Source of the DNA: Lachnospiraceae bacterium
GTDB lineage: Bacteria; Bacillota; Clostridia; Lachnospirales; Lachnospiraceae
DNA length: 33,502 bases
Assembly (NCBI GenBank): GCA_017532145.1
Contig: JAFXJR010000085.1
Coordinates: forward strand, 1-33,502
Reading direction: 5' to 3'
Made by a program: the position numbers and the translations under genes. Below the pieces are notes generated by a model. The model did no database searches, was not told where the DNA came from, and saw only the letters and a program-made list of their open reading frames with translations. Below are positions 1 to 6,533 of the stretch, in pieces. The first letter of the stretch is position 1. Each line of letters opens with the position of its first letter.

Positions 1-368
1 ATACTGAGGGAAGTGAAGGACCCTATCAGATTCTGGAACGAGCCTATGTCCATCCACAGTGTGACCCAAAGACGGTAGAACTCTACTTTAAAGAACAGCT
101 CCATTTTCTGTGGTGGGGACAGCATCATTTTTCTGAGTATTGTCTGATTACCCGTACTCAGTTTGAACATATTGTACAGACAGCAAATAAAATCCTTTTA
201 GAAAAACCGGTAAAGGATTCATTGGTAGAGGAGTTTCACTATTATGTGAAATTATACCAGCTTTACTTTGAATGGGAAAGGGAGAAGGAGAAAACATTTT
301 CAGAAGTATGTAGAATAAATGGATTGAATTTTCGGGAAGCAGTTGCCTATTATTATTCGATTTGGTAA
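1..368 (+). CDS. C-terminal part of an unrecognised protein (5' end outside window)
   Basis: The frame is open from position 3 to a TAA at 366-368, giving about 121 residues that enter the window already in translation. The product is rich in aromatic and charged residues (for example FLWWGQHHF and YYVKLYQLYFEWE) and looks mainly helical and soluble, with no membrane segment or signal peptide in the visible part. I do not recognise the family. It lies 24 bp upstream of the next gene on the same strand, with no terminator between them, so it probably belongs to the same run of small immunity-like genes. That role is inferred from the neighbours only. Confidence 0.6.
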   Translation, partial: TEGSEGPYQILERAYVHPQCDPKTVELYFKEQLHFLWWGQHHFSEYCLITRTQFEHIVQTANKILLEKPVKDSLVEEFHYYVKLYQLYFEWEREKEKTFSEVCRINGLNFREAVAYYYSIW

Positions 369-392
369 ACTCCCATAAGAAAGGAGTAACAA

Positions 393-1178
393 ATGAAGCG
401 ATGGAAAGCATATTTTACAGATGCCTTACATCAGGAGGAGATCCAGATTATTAATACAGAGGAAGCCTACAATTCCAATCCGCTTTTCTTTACTTTAGAG
501 GGGATAAGGTTTCAGGGGACAAGCCTGGGGGAATTTTACCTTGCCGACCCTACACAATATCTTATGGCAAAGGAAAGATTCTGTCTATTAAAATGGGGAG
601 GCTATGACAATCCAAGATCCCTCACTGCCAGTCCCTACTGTTATTCTTTGCAAAGATATACCTTAGAGGTAGAAATCCCGATAAAAATCCTGCGAAAAGG
701 GGATGGAAAGGAAGTCCAGGGTATCCTGCATATAGCTTTTGGCTATGTGGAGCATGATAAAAATAAGAACCAAAGCCAGTATTTTTGTGATAAGATGCGA
801 GTGTATTGGGATGACGAGGTGGTGTGGGATTTTTCTCTTTTAGTAGATGGAAGACGCTATACCAGTGACAAAAAGACGTTAGATTTTGAGACTGCACTTC
901 AGGATATCTGTAAGCAGATAGGGCAGGATTATACGATAAGGTGCTGTTTTACCTGCCAGTACTCTGAGTATTCTCCCTATGGCAATGATGATTATGGAAC
1001 CATACTTTGTTATGTTAGACATAAGGAGGCTTGTTTAAGAGTAGAGGGAAAGGACGATTTCTTTGAATATCTGGAAGGGGAGGATTGTGATAGACGGCAG
1101 GAAACCTATTGGTGTCAGGAGTATGAAATACGAAATAAAAGTGGAGGTTATCGGGGATTTGTGGAGGGAGTAGAGTAA
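393..1178 (+). CDS. DUF6304-like hypothetical protein, possible immunity protein
   Basis: A 261-residue soluble protein with an AAGGAG ribosome binding site at about 380-385. The C-terminal half carries a cysteine- and aromatic-rich signature (CFTCQYSEYSPYGNDDYG, then CYVRHKEACL, QETYWCQEYEIR, GGYRG). From memory this resembles the DUF6304 family, whose members end in a similar SDYSPYG...CFR...QETYLCPEFE...GYRG pattern. This is recall, not a search. There is no signal peptide or membrane segment. The gene begins a run that includes Imm1 and DUF5713 proteins, which fits an immunity array downstream of a polymorphic toxin, but no toxin gene is in the window. Function is unknown. Confidence 0.75.
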   Translation: MKRWKAYFTDALHQEEIQIINTEEAYNSNPLFFTLEGIRFQGTSLGEFYLADPTQYLMAKERFCLLKWGGYDNPRSLTASPYCYSLQRYTLEVEIPIKILRKGDGKEVQGILHIAFGYVEHDKNKNQSQYFCDKMRVYWDDEVVWDFSLLVDGRRYTSDKKTLDFETALQDICKQIGQDYTIRCCFTCQYSEYSPYGNDDYGTILCYVRHKEACLRVEGKDDFFEYLEGEDCDRRQETYWCQEYEIRNKSGGYRGFVEGVE

Positions 1179-1285
1179 TCCGACTGAAAGGAAATTTATG
1201 AATTGGTTATCTGATGGGTTGTAAAACCTCTGGTTGTAACTGGTGGGGAAGAATAAGTATGTTGTCAAAAAAGGGAAAAAGAAGG

Positions 1286-1510
1286 ATGGAGTATAGGGGA
1301 CGTATCTGGTATTGGTTTGTAAGAGCCAATCTGTTAGGTATTCCCAAAATACATATTTTCTCGAAGGATAAAAAGATTCATTTGGAATATCCTCTTTTTG
1401 ACAGAGAGGTACCAGTGGTGCCTTACTATGTCAGACAGCTTTTATCTATCTATCTGGAAGAAGAAAAAAGGAATGAAAATGATACAAAAAATAAATATGG
1501 CAAATGCTAA
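1286..1510 (+). CDS. Small hypothetical protein, possibly a truncated gene
   Basis: A 74-residue reading from the ATG at 1286; the frame stays open back to an ATG at 1214 (98 residues). The recognisable core is LLGIPKIHIFSKDKKIHLEYP followed by VPVVPYYVRQLLSIYLEEE, which looks like an intact small domain, so the reading is probably real. The start is unclear. A good ribosome binding site (GAAAGGAAA, about 1187-1195) precedes an ATG at 1199 in a different frame that stops after eight codons, so the original 5' end may have been lost by frameshift. The last 32 bases overlap the start of the Imm1 gene. I do not recognise the family. Confidence 0.45.
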   Translation: MEYRGRIWYWFVRANLLGIPKIHIFSKDKKIHLEYPLFDREVPVVPYYVRQLLSIYLEEEKRNENDTKNKYGKC

Positions 1511-1853
1511 GGGTGACTTAGTATGTGATTCATGGGATGAGTTAGAAATGCTGATAACAAAAAGTACATTAAATCCCTTTGATGATATTTGGCTCAATGG
1601 AAAGGCTGCCTATCCTTGCCTGGCTATACTCATCCATGGACAGGATGCCTGTGTCCACTATTTTCTCAATGACCAAGGGGATATGTGGCAGGCTGTGGGA
1701 TATGGAGACAGGGATGTTGCTTTTATCAGTGATGGCGAAAAATCGGATATGCCTGCTGATGCTGTGATTCCTTTTGAACAGGCATTGGTATGTGCAAAAC
1801 AGTTTTTTGAAACCTTAGAACGGTCGAATAGTGTGGAGTGGAGAGAGCTATGA
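1479..1853 (+). CDS. Imm1-family immunity protein
   Basis: Imm1 proteins neutralise nuclease or deaminase toxins of polymorphic toxin systems in the cytoplasm. The sequence shows the expected plan: DDIWLNGKAAYPCLAILIHG, then ACVHYFLND, a WQAVGYG strand, and a C-terminal AKQFFETL helix ending in VEWREL. I place the start at the ATG at 1479, six bases after AAAAGGA. An in-frame ATG at 1473 is possible, and an open frame reaching back to 1398 is probably not translated because it would run through the previous gene. The product is 124 residues, usual for the family. The stop overlaps the next start as ATGA, so the two genes are translationally coupled. The cognate toxin is not visible. Confidence 0.8.
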   Translation: MIQKINMANAKGDLVCDSWDELEMLITKSTLNPFDDIWLNGKAAYPCLAILIHGQDACVHYFLNDQGDMWQAVGYGDRDVAFISDGEKSDMPADAVIPFEQALVCAKQFFETLERSNSVEWREL

Positions 1854-2176
1854 AAAAATTTGATGAAGATTACATTTTATTAGAAGATATGGTTGATGAC
1901 AGCTATTATCCCAAATTTCTTGTGGATAAAGTGAAGGAGCTGATAGTACCTATTATCAGCTTGTTAGAAAAGGGAGAAAGGAATAAGGAGATAATACAAA
2001 GCGAGTTGGATAAAATGACTCTTGCGATTAATGATTTGCAGGAGGAATTTGAAAAGAATGATAGTGAAATTGAAACTGTGGCAAGAGATAGTATTTACAG
2101 TACAATAGAGTATATCCTTGAGTGGTTTCATATAGATATTAATACGGAAACTGCATTGGGAGAAAGAGATTGGTAA
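1850..2176 (+). CDS. DUF5713 family protein
   Basis: A 108-residue protein starting at the ATG at 1850, which overlaps the Imm1 stop by four bases (ATGA); GGAGTGGAGAGAG just upstream serves as ribosome binding site. Visible features typical of DUF5713 as I remember it are an N-terminal DYILLEDM..DSYYPKFLVDK segment, a helical centre, the motif LQEEFEKNDSEIETVARDSI, and a terminal ERDW. The function of this family is not established. It is often found beside immunity-like genes, as here, so a protective or toxin-neutralising role is plausible but inferred. An upstream GTG at 1838 is a less likely start. Confidence 0.8.
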   Translation: MKKFDEDYILLEDMVDDSYYPKFLVDKVKELIVPIISLLEKGERNKEIIQSELDKMTLAINDLQEEFEKNDSEIETVARDSIYSTIEYILEWFHIDINTETALGERDW

Positions 2177-2195
2177 TTCTAAATCCAGATTGATA

Positions 2196-2294
2196 GGTGA
2201 GAATAGGGAAAACTGCTGGTATATGCTTTATTGCTCTATAAAAGGTGATGAAGCACACACAAGAGAGCTATATGAATGTATGTTAAATGATTAA
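2196..2294 (+). pseudogene. Possible C-terminal remnant of a small gene
   Basis: In the gap after the DUF5713 gene one frame reads GENRENCWYMLYC, SIKGDEAHTRELYECMLND and stops at 2292-2294. It has no start codon with a ribosome binding site and looks like the last 32 residues of a protein whose front has been deleted. The composition is protein-like, but the family is not recognised and it could be chance. Confidence 0.25.
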
Positions 2295-2325
2295 TAAATG
2301 ATAATTATGTTTAGAAAGGAATCAA

Positions 2326-2541
2326 ATGAAATCGATATTAATTAAGGATACCACAAAGGAGGAACGGATTCAGATTATCAATCAGTCCTTAAATGTATGT
2401 GGTACAGAATGTGAATTTTGTAATGGCTGTGATAATCTGGGTGGTGGCATTGTAGACAATATTTATCAGCCTTATATTGATGGCGAAAAGGAAATTTCAG
2501 AGATTAATGCAGAATATAGAAGGAATTTTGTAAATGGGTAG
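2326..2541 (+). CDS. Small Cys-containing protein of unknown function
   Basis: A 71-residue protein with a clear AAAGGAATCAA ribosome binding site ahead of the ATG. The N-terminus reads MKSILIKDTTKEERIQIINQ. The middle has four cysteines in CGTECEFCNGC, and the C-terminus has YIDGEKEISEINAEYRRNF. I recall a widespread family of small Clostridial proteins with the same plan (IKDTT.EER start, C..C centre, Y.DGK.EL..IN end), variously annotated and of unknown role. The clustered cysteines could bind a metal, which is inference. The stop lies 24 bp before the racemase-family start, so the two are probably cotranscribed. Confidence 0.65.
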   Translation: MKSILIKDTTKEERIQIINQSLNVCGTECEFCNGCDNLGGGIVDNIYQPYIDGEKEISEINAEYRRNFVNG

Positions 2542-2565
2542 TTCAATTTGGTGAGGATAAATAAT

Positions 2566-3258
2566 ATGAAGAAAATAGGACTTGTTGGTGGAATTGGTCC
2601 TGCGTCAACTGTAGAATACTATCGTGGCATTATAGAAAAATGCCACAAGGAGCAGGGTGAAAATGTGTATCCTGAAATTGTAATTGATAGTGTAAATATG
2701 TGGCAGTATGATACAGCATTGTGGGAAAAGGCTTATGAACGATTGGGTGGTTATCTGATTTCCAGTCTTTCCAATTTGAAGGCAGCAGGAGCAGAACTTG
2801 CAGCGATTACTGCAAATACAGAACATATTATTTGGGATATGGTATGTGATAAATTTCCACTTCCGGTTATCAGTATAGTTGATGTAACAATAGGTGAAAT
2901 AAAACGAAGAGGATTCAACAGAGTTCTTGTATTTGGAACAACATTTACCTTGCGAAGTGGACTGTATCAAAATGCTTTGATACAAAATGGTATAACTGCA
3001 ATTATACCCTCTGATAGTGATATATCCATTATTGGAAGTTTAATTTACCCAAAGTTAGAAAATGGAATAGTTATTCCTGATGATAGACACAAATTGATTA
3101 GTTTGGCTGAAAAATACATTGCTCAAGAAAAAGCAGATGCTATGATACTAGGCTGTACAGAATTACCACTTGCAATTAAACCTTCTGATATTAGTGTGCC
3201 TATCCTAAATACAACAAAAATACATATTAAGGAGATTTATCAAAATGCTATTGCATAA
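2566..3258 (+). CDS. Aspartate/glutamate racemase-family protein with Ala at the first catalytic position
   Basis: A 230-residue protein from the ATG at 2566, with GTGAGG about nine bases upstream (a TTG at 2548 would add six residues). The N-terminal KKIGLVGGIGPASTVEYY and the LGCTELPLAI motif (Cys197) are hallmarks of the aspartate/glutamate racemase family (YgeA/RacX type), which interconverts L- and D-amino acids in the cytoplasm without a cofactor. These enzymes normally use two acid/base residues. The second (Cys197) is present, but the first motif reads ANTEH with Ala83 where Cys or Thr is expected. The protein may therefore have altered activity. It ends the forward run before the convergent CPBP gene. 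Confidence 0.85.
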   Translation: MKKIGLVGGIGPASTVEYYRGIIEKCHKEQGENVYPEIVIDSVNMWQYDTALWEKAYERLGGYLISSLSNLKAAGAELAAITANTEHIIWDMVCDKFPLPVISIVDVTIGEIKRRGFNRVLVFGTTFTLRSGLYQNALIQNGITAIIPSDSDISIIGSLIYPKLENGIVIPDDRHKLISLAEKYIAQEKADAMILGCTELPLAIKPSDISVPILNTTKIHIKEIYQNAIA

Positions 3259-3318
3259 ATGATAGGATGAAAAATGGAATTCTACTAAAAAAGTTTTTGG
3301 CAGTAACTAATGGGTATT

Positions 3319-3610
3319 AAGGAAGTCCCCCACTACAATTACACCAAGTATAAACATAATATGATGTTGGGGTCAAAAGCATTTGACCCCTTGATGCTTA
3401 CGGATTTCTTCGCGTTTCACGCTCACGAAATCCTAAAAGATTCAAAATCCGCACATTTTTCTGCGAAAAATGGCTACTTTCTCATGTTTTATGGATCCCA
3501 AGGTCATCTATTTTCATGCAAGCAAGAAAATAGATGACCTTTTGACCCTAGCATCATAATATATACTAAGTGCTAATTCCTACTTCGTGTTGAGCAGGGG
3601 ACTTACATGT
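3319..3610. repeat. Family 2 intergenic repeat, split by a family 1 element
   Basis: The left part (3319-3355, AAGGAAGTCCCCCACTACAA) and right part (3563-3610, containing CTACTTCGTG and GGGGACTTACATG) together match the intact family 2 repeat at 16826-16955. The bases between them are exactly one family 1 element. This is a nested insertion in the gap between the convergent racemase and CPBP genes. Confidence 0.6.
3356..3562 (+). repeat. Family 1 palindromic element, copy A (MITE-like)
   Basis: A 207-bp element with terminal inverted repeats around TATGATGTTGGGGTCAAAAG and CTTTTGACCCTAGCATCATA. Inside are four hairpins. H1 is GGGGTCAAA/TTTGACCCC (3369-3390). H2 is GGATTTC/GAAATCC (3402-3433) with a GCG/CGC inner stem. 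H3 is CATTTTTC/GAAAAATG (3454-3472, 8-bp perfect stem, 3-base loop). H4 has a perfect 15-bp stem from AGGTCATCTATTTTC (3501-3540). There is no credible coding capacity. Further copies lie at 6064-6271, 22109-22307 and 24506-24712. The size and termini suggest a miniature inverted-repeat element mobilised in trans, although no matching transposase is in the window. Confidence 0.85.
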
Positions 3611-3618
3611 TTCTCTTA

Positions 3619-4350
3619 TCATTTATTAATCAATATCTTTTCATCCTTTGTCTTATTGATGATATATATTGCATAGGATAATGATATCAGACACAAAATA
3701 ATAGCATTTGCCGGACCACGCCATTTAGGTTCCGAGTTGGTAAAGGCACTTAAACTATTGAAGATGCTATGGGCAATGATACAAGGCCAAAGGCTTTTTC
3801 CTTTATAAAAAATAATGGTAAAAACAAAACCAATGGCAATCGCATAGCATATCTGCAGCAATGTTGCCATGACCTCGCGCCCATTCAGCAGGTTTACAAT
3901 ATGTCCGAATCCAAAGGTCACACTGGAAATAATGATAGCCTGTTTTATATGAGTCTGGCACATTGCTTTAAATAAGAAGCCTCTGAAAATTATTTCTTCC
4001 AAAAATCCCACACATAACATACTGATAACATATAAAATGGATTCAATTACCGTTAAATTCATCCGAAATCCCCACCAAAGATTGGTAGATACCAATAAGA
4101 TAAGGGGGATAAAATACAAATATTGTTTTGCGGTTGCTTCCAATGGACAAAGACCATATTTCCTTTTCAGACCATTGTGATTAATCCAAAGATAGAGGAT
4201 AAGGGTAAGTATGATACAAATTGGTGCAGTCACCAGTTTTTCTACACCTATCATATTGGAAATACTATCTCCAATACTTAGTAATACAATATAAATACCT
4301 ATCCATATCAAGGCAAAGTTCAACTCGTTTTTATCATATATCTTCTTCAT
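3619..4350 (-). CDS. CPBP family intramembrane glutamic endopeptidase (Abi/CAAX-like)
   Basis: A multi-pass membrane protein of 243 residues. It carries all three CPBP motifs: EEIIFRG (Glu118, Glu119, Arg123), FGFGH (Phe146-His150) and HSIFN (His194, Asn198), so the protease site looks complete. Hydrophobic segments fall around 11-30, 40-56, 78-92, 101-118, 136-150, 165-182 and 215-235. The start is set at the ATG at 4350 because an excellent AAAGGAGGT site lies seven bases before it; the longer frame to 4383 lacks one. It overlaps the 3' end of the TetR gene by 17 bp, so the two form an operon. CPBP proteins process peptides or act in bacteriocin self-protection; the substrate here is unknown. 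Confidence 0.9.
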   Translation of the reverse strand: MKKIYDKNELNFALIWIGIYIVLLSIGDSISNMIGVEKLVTAPICIILTLILYLWINHNGLKRKYGLCPLEATAKQYLYFIPLILLVSTNLWWGFRMNLTVIESILYVISMLCVGFLEEIIFRGFLFKAMCQTHIKQAIIISSVTFGFGHIVNLLNGREVMATLLQICYAIAIGFVFTIIFYKGKSLWPCIIAHSIFNSLSAFTNSEPKWRGPANAIILCLISLSYAIYIINKTKDEKILINK

Positions 4351-4918
4351 TGTGTACCTCCTTTGTGGCATAAATAGCTCCATAAAATGCTTTTGTTAAC
4401 GATATTTCTAAAAGCTTCTCATCATATACTATTTCATTATTTGCCAGTATACTGGCATATCCATGAACAAAAATAAATAAAGTAGTAAATATCTCCCTGG
4501 CCTCTGCTATTGTTACTTCTGCTTCCTGCTGCAAAACCTGCATAATGGGTTCTAATTCTTCTGATTGAATTAAATCAATTAAGCTGATTCCTGTAAACTC
4601 ATTAGATTGAAATAAAAGATGGAACAAATGCCGTTCTTGTACAGCAAAACGAATATAATTCATTCCTATGCTAAGCATTGGATCCTTATCATCACATTCC
4701 ATATTCATAATCCAATTAGTATGATACCCAGTTGCCTGTTGATAAACCGCTTTTTTTATCTCGTCAATCGTCGTAAAGTAATATAGTACAGGCTGTGTGG
4801 AGCATTTTAAGCTTTTAGAAATACGACGGGCAGTTACTCTGTCTACGCCTTCTGTTCGTGCAATTTGAAAGGCTTCTTCTATAATCATTTCTTTTGAAAT
4901 TCTTGCCTTTGGTGGCAT
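4334..4918 (-). CDS. TetR/AcrR family transcriptional regulator
   Basis: A 194-residue protein starting MPPKARISKEMIIEEAF. The N-terminal 50 residues form the TetR helix-turn-helix (IARTEGVDRVTARRISKSL, then the recognition helix region QPVLYYFTTIDEIKKAVY). The remainder is a helical ligand-binding domain with no family-specific motif that I can name. The ATG at 4918 follows GAAGGGAGGG, and a GTG two codons upstream is less likely. The gene leads a two-gene minus-strand operon with the CPBP protease and is preceded by a consensus promoter overlapping an imperfect palindrome, so autoregulation is likely. The ligand is unknown. Confidence 0.9.
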   Translation of the reverse strand: MPPKARISKEMIIEEAFQIARTEGVDRVTARRISKSLKCSTQPVLYYFTTIDEIKKAVYQQATGYHTNWIMNMECDDKDPMLSIGMNYIRFAVQERHLFHLLFQSNEFTGISLIDLIQSEELEPIMQVLQQEAEVTIAEAREIFTTLFIFVHGYASILANNEIVYDEKLLEISLTKAFYGAIYATKEVHNEEDI

Positions 4919-4935
4919 ACACACCCTCCCTTCGT

Positions 4936-4984
4936 ATAATAACTTATATTATATAACATACATTATATTTTTGCTTTTGTCAAG
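4936..4984 (-). promoter_or_regulatory. Promoter and possible TetR operator for the TetR-CPBP operon
   Basis: On the minus strand a perfect TTGACA (4979-4984) is followed after 18 bases by TATGTT (4955-4960). A 31-bp imperfect palindrome with ATAAT/ATTAT ends (4936-4966) covers the -10 region and the likely transcription start. This is where an autoregulating TetR protein would bind; binding itself is inferred. Confidence 0.55.
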
Positions 4985-5042
4985 CTTTTTAGATACTAAC
5001 AAATAAAAAATAAGTACAGTTTTAAAACATAAAGTAACAGTA

Positions 5043-5070
5043 TTTACTTTTCTAAAAATAGTGTTATGAT
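5043..5070 (+). promoter_or_regulatory. Probable promoter for the DUF5131 gene
   Basis: TTTACT (5043-5048) and TATGAT (5065-5070) are separated by 16 bases, placing the transcription start near 5077, about 60 bases before the DUF5131 ATG. The -35 box is two mismatches from consensus. Confidence 0.4.
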
Positions 5071-5136
5071 AAATATCAAAAAATATCTTGATGAAAAGCT
5101 TGGTTCACAGAAAATGGAATGTGGGTGTAAAGAAGA

Positions 5137-5928
5137 ATGAAGGATATATGGAATCCATGGCATGGTTGTATAAAAAAGAGTGAAGGCTGTACTAATTGTT
5201 ATATGTATGCTAATGATAGTGCCAGAGGTCAGGATGGAAGTAGAATATATAAGGTAAAAGGTGATTTTGACCTTCCTGTAAGACGAAATCGCCAAGGGGA
5301 GTATAAAATACCCTTTGGTACAAAAATCAGAGTTTGTCTAAATAGCGATTTTTTTCTTAAGGAGGCTGACGAATGGCGTATAGAAGCATGGAAATTTATT
5401 CAGCAGAGGTCGGATGTGTTGTTTTGGCTTTTGACAAAACGTCCGGAAAGAGTAAGGAAATGTCTGCCGGAAAACTGGGGTGACGGATGGGAAAATGTAT
5501 GGTTTAATGTGACGATAGAAAATCAGTTGCGTGCAGATGAACGTATGCCGATTCTGCTTGACTTACCCTTTAAACATAAGGGATTTATGGCAGCACCATT
5601 GTTGGGAGAAATTCATGTGGAAAAATATCTTATTGATGGTCAGATAGAGTCAATTCTGGTAGACGGAGAAAATTATCCTAATGCTCGTCCTTGTGATTAT
5701 CAATGGGTCAAAACCCTTTATGAACAGGCAGTTTTGTACAATATAACATTTGAGTTTTTATCTACTGGTAAGTGGTTCACTAAAAATGGAAAAATGTTTC
5801 ATATTTCCAATCGAATGGTTCAAAGGGAACAGGCTATAAAAAGTGGTATGCAGCACCAAGGGAAAGACGTGGAAATTAAACTTAGTCTTCCAGAACATGA
5901 GCAGCTTAAGTTTGAAATATTCACCTGA
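5137..5928 (+). CDS. DUF5131 family protein (phage Gp37/Gp68-like)
   Basis: A 263-residue protein beginning with the family signature WNPWHGC....GCTNCY, with cysteines at 11, 18 and 21 (C-x6-C-x2-C). Later motifs are FLLTKRPERV-like (here WLLTKRPERVRKCLP at about 97-111), WFNVTIENQ and the C-terminal FLSTGKWF. DUF5131 proteins occur in phages and genomic islands. The cysteine cluster suggests an Fe-S or metal centre related to radical-SAM-like TIM barrels, but no activity is established to my knowledge. The ribosome binding site is weak (AAAGAAG). The gene stands alone between the TetR operon and the repeat-bearing gap before the clostripain locus. Its presence suggests past horizontal transfer. 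Confidence 0.85.
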   Translation: MKDIWNPWHGCIKKSEGCTNCYMYANDSARGQDGSRIYKVKGDFDLPVRRNRQGEYKIPFGTKIRVCLNSDFFLKEADEWRIEAWKFIQQRSDVLFWLLTKRPERVRKCLPENWGDGWENVWFNVTIENQLRADERMPILLDLPFKHKGFMAAPLLGEIHVEKYLIDGQIESILVDGENYPNARPCDYQWVKTLYEQAVLYNITFEFLSTGKWFTKNGKMFHISNRMVQREQAIKSGMQHQGKDVEIKLSLPEHEQLKFEIFT

Positions 5929-6062
5929 AGTAAGGAGACTCCACTTTAAGTATGTAAAATATTGATGACTACTTTATGGTAGACAGGAGTTTGTTTATAT
6001 TAAGCGAAGTGCAGACAGTAAAATGAATTTTCCTACACGGATGTAAAAAAATATGCTATACT
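5929..6062 (+). promoter_or_regulatory. Gap with a partial family 2 repeat and an extended -10 promoter
   Basis: Bases 5932-5954 (AAGGAGACTCCACTTTAAGT) match the left end of family 2. An extended -10 box, TG-C-TATACT (6054-6062), predicts a transcription start at about 6069, almost exactly where the family 1 copy B starts. There is no convincing -35 box, which is usual for extended -10 promoters. Confidence 0.4.
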
Positions 6063-6063
6063 G

Positions 6064-6271
6064 ATAATATGATGTTGGGGTCAAAAGCATTTGCCCCCTT
6101 GATGCTTACAGATTTCTTCGCGTTTCACTCTCACGAAATTCTAAAAACATCCGAAATCTGTACATTTTCTTATGGAAAATGGTTACTTTCTTATGTTTTG
6201 CGGATTCCAAAGTCATCGATTTTTATGCAAGCAAGAAAATAGATGACCTTTTGACCCTGGCATCATAATAT
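6064..6271 (+). repeat. Family 1 palindromic element, copy B
   Basis: A 208-bp copy with both terminal repeats (ATAATATGATGTTGGGGTC at the left, GACCCTGGCATCATAATAT at the right). It is the most diverged of the forward copies. H3 is kept by matched shortening of both arms (CATTTTC/GAAAATG instead of CATTTTTC/GAAAAATG), while H2 and H4 have partly decayed arms. The element ends 15 bases before the ribosome binding site of the 54-residue gene, so it would form most of that transcript's 5' untranslated region. Confidence 0.85.
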
Positions 6272-6301
6272 TTTACCTAATGACAAAAGGAGGAAAAGGA
6301 T

Positions 6302-6466
6302 ATGGATGAAAACAGACCGCGTGGTCGTCAAAGGAAGGTAACAGGTGAGGGAAAGGAAATTAAACGCCGGGGACCTGGCTTGGGAACGGGGCCGGTGGGT
6401 AAGAGAGACGACAGCTTACGCAATCCTAATCAGGGTAGAGAAAGTAGTAAAGATAAGGAAAGCTAG
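6302..6466 (+). CDS. 54-residue protein duplicating the N-terminus of the downstream clostripain-like protease
   Basis: The start is an ATG with a near-perfect AAAGGAGG site (6286-6293), and the stop is TAG at 6464-6466. Of the first 33 residues, 31 are identical to those of the protease starting at 6534 (shared motifs ENRPRGRQR, VTGEGKEIKRRG, GLGTGPVG). After that the two diverge, and this copy ends in a hydrophilic tail (NPNQGRESSKDKES) with no membrane segment or protease domain. The start codons are 232 bp apart, and the ribosome binding sites are also duplicated, so this looks like a tandem partial duplication. It could be a surviving small protein that competes with or regulates the protease's cytoplasmic tail, or a decaying fragment. 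The intact start signal and lack of early stops favour expression. Confidence 0.7.
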   Translation: MDENRPRGRQRKVTGEGKEIKRRGPGLGTGPVGKRDDSLRNPNQGRESSKDKES

Positions 6467-6533
6467 TACATCGAATATTAATATTTGGTGTAATGGATAA
6501 AAAAGACATGACTACAAAAGGAGGAGACAGGAT

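Noticed and set aside
1398..1478. Longer N-terminus for the Imm1 protein
   Set aside because: It would read through the preceding gene in another frame, and a ribosome binding site precedes the internal ATG.
3310..3537. Open frame of 75 codons through family 1 copy A (and a similar one in copy D)
   Set aside because: It runs through hairpin repeats, has no consistent start, and matches between copies only because the repeat DNA matches.
5066..5140. A 24-codon frame overlapping the DUF5131 start by ATGA
   Set aside because: It has no ribosome binding site and its ATG lies inside the predicted -10 box, so it would not be in the transcript.
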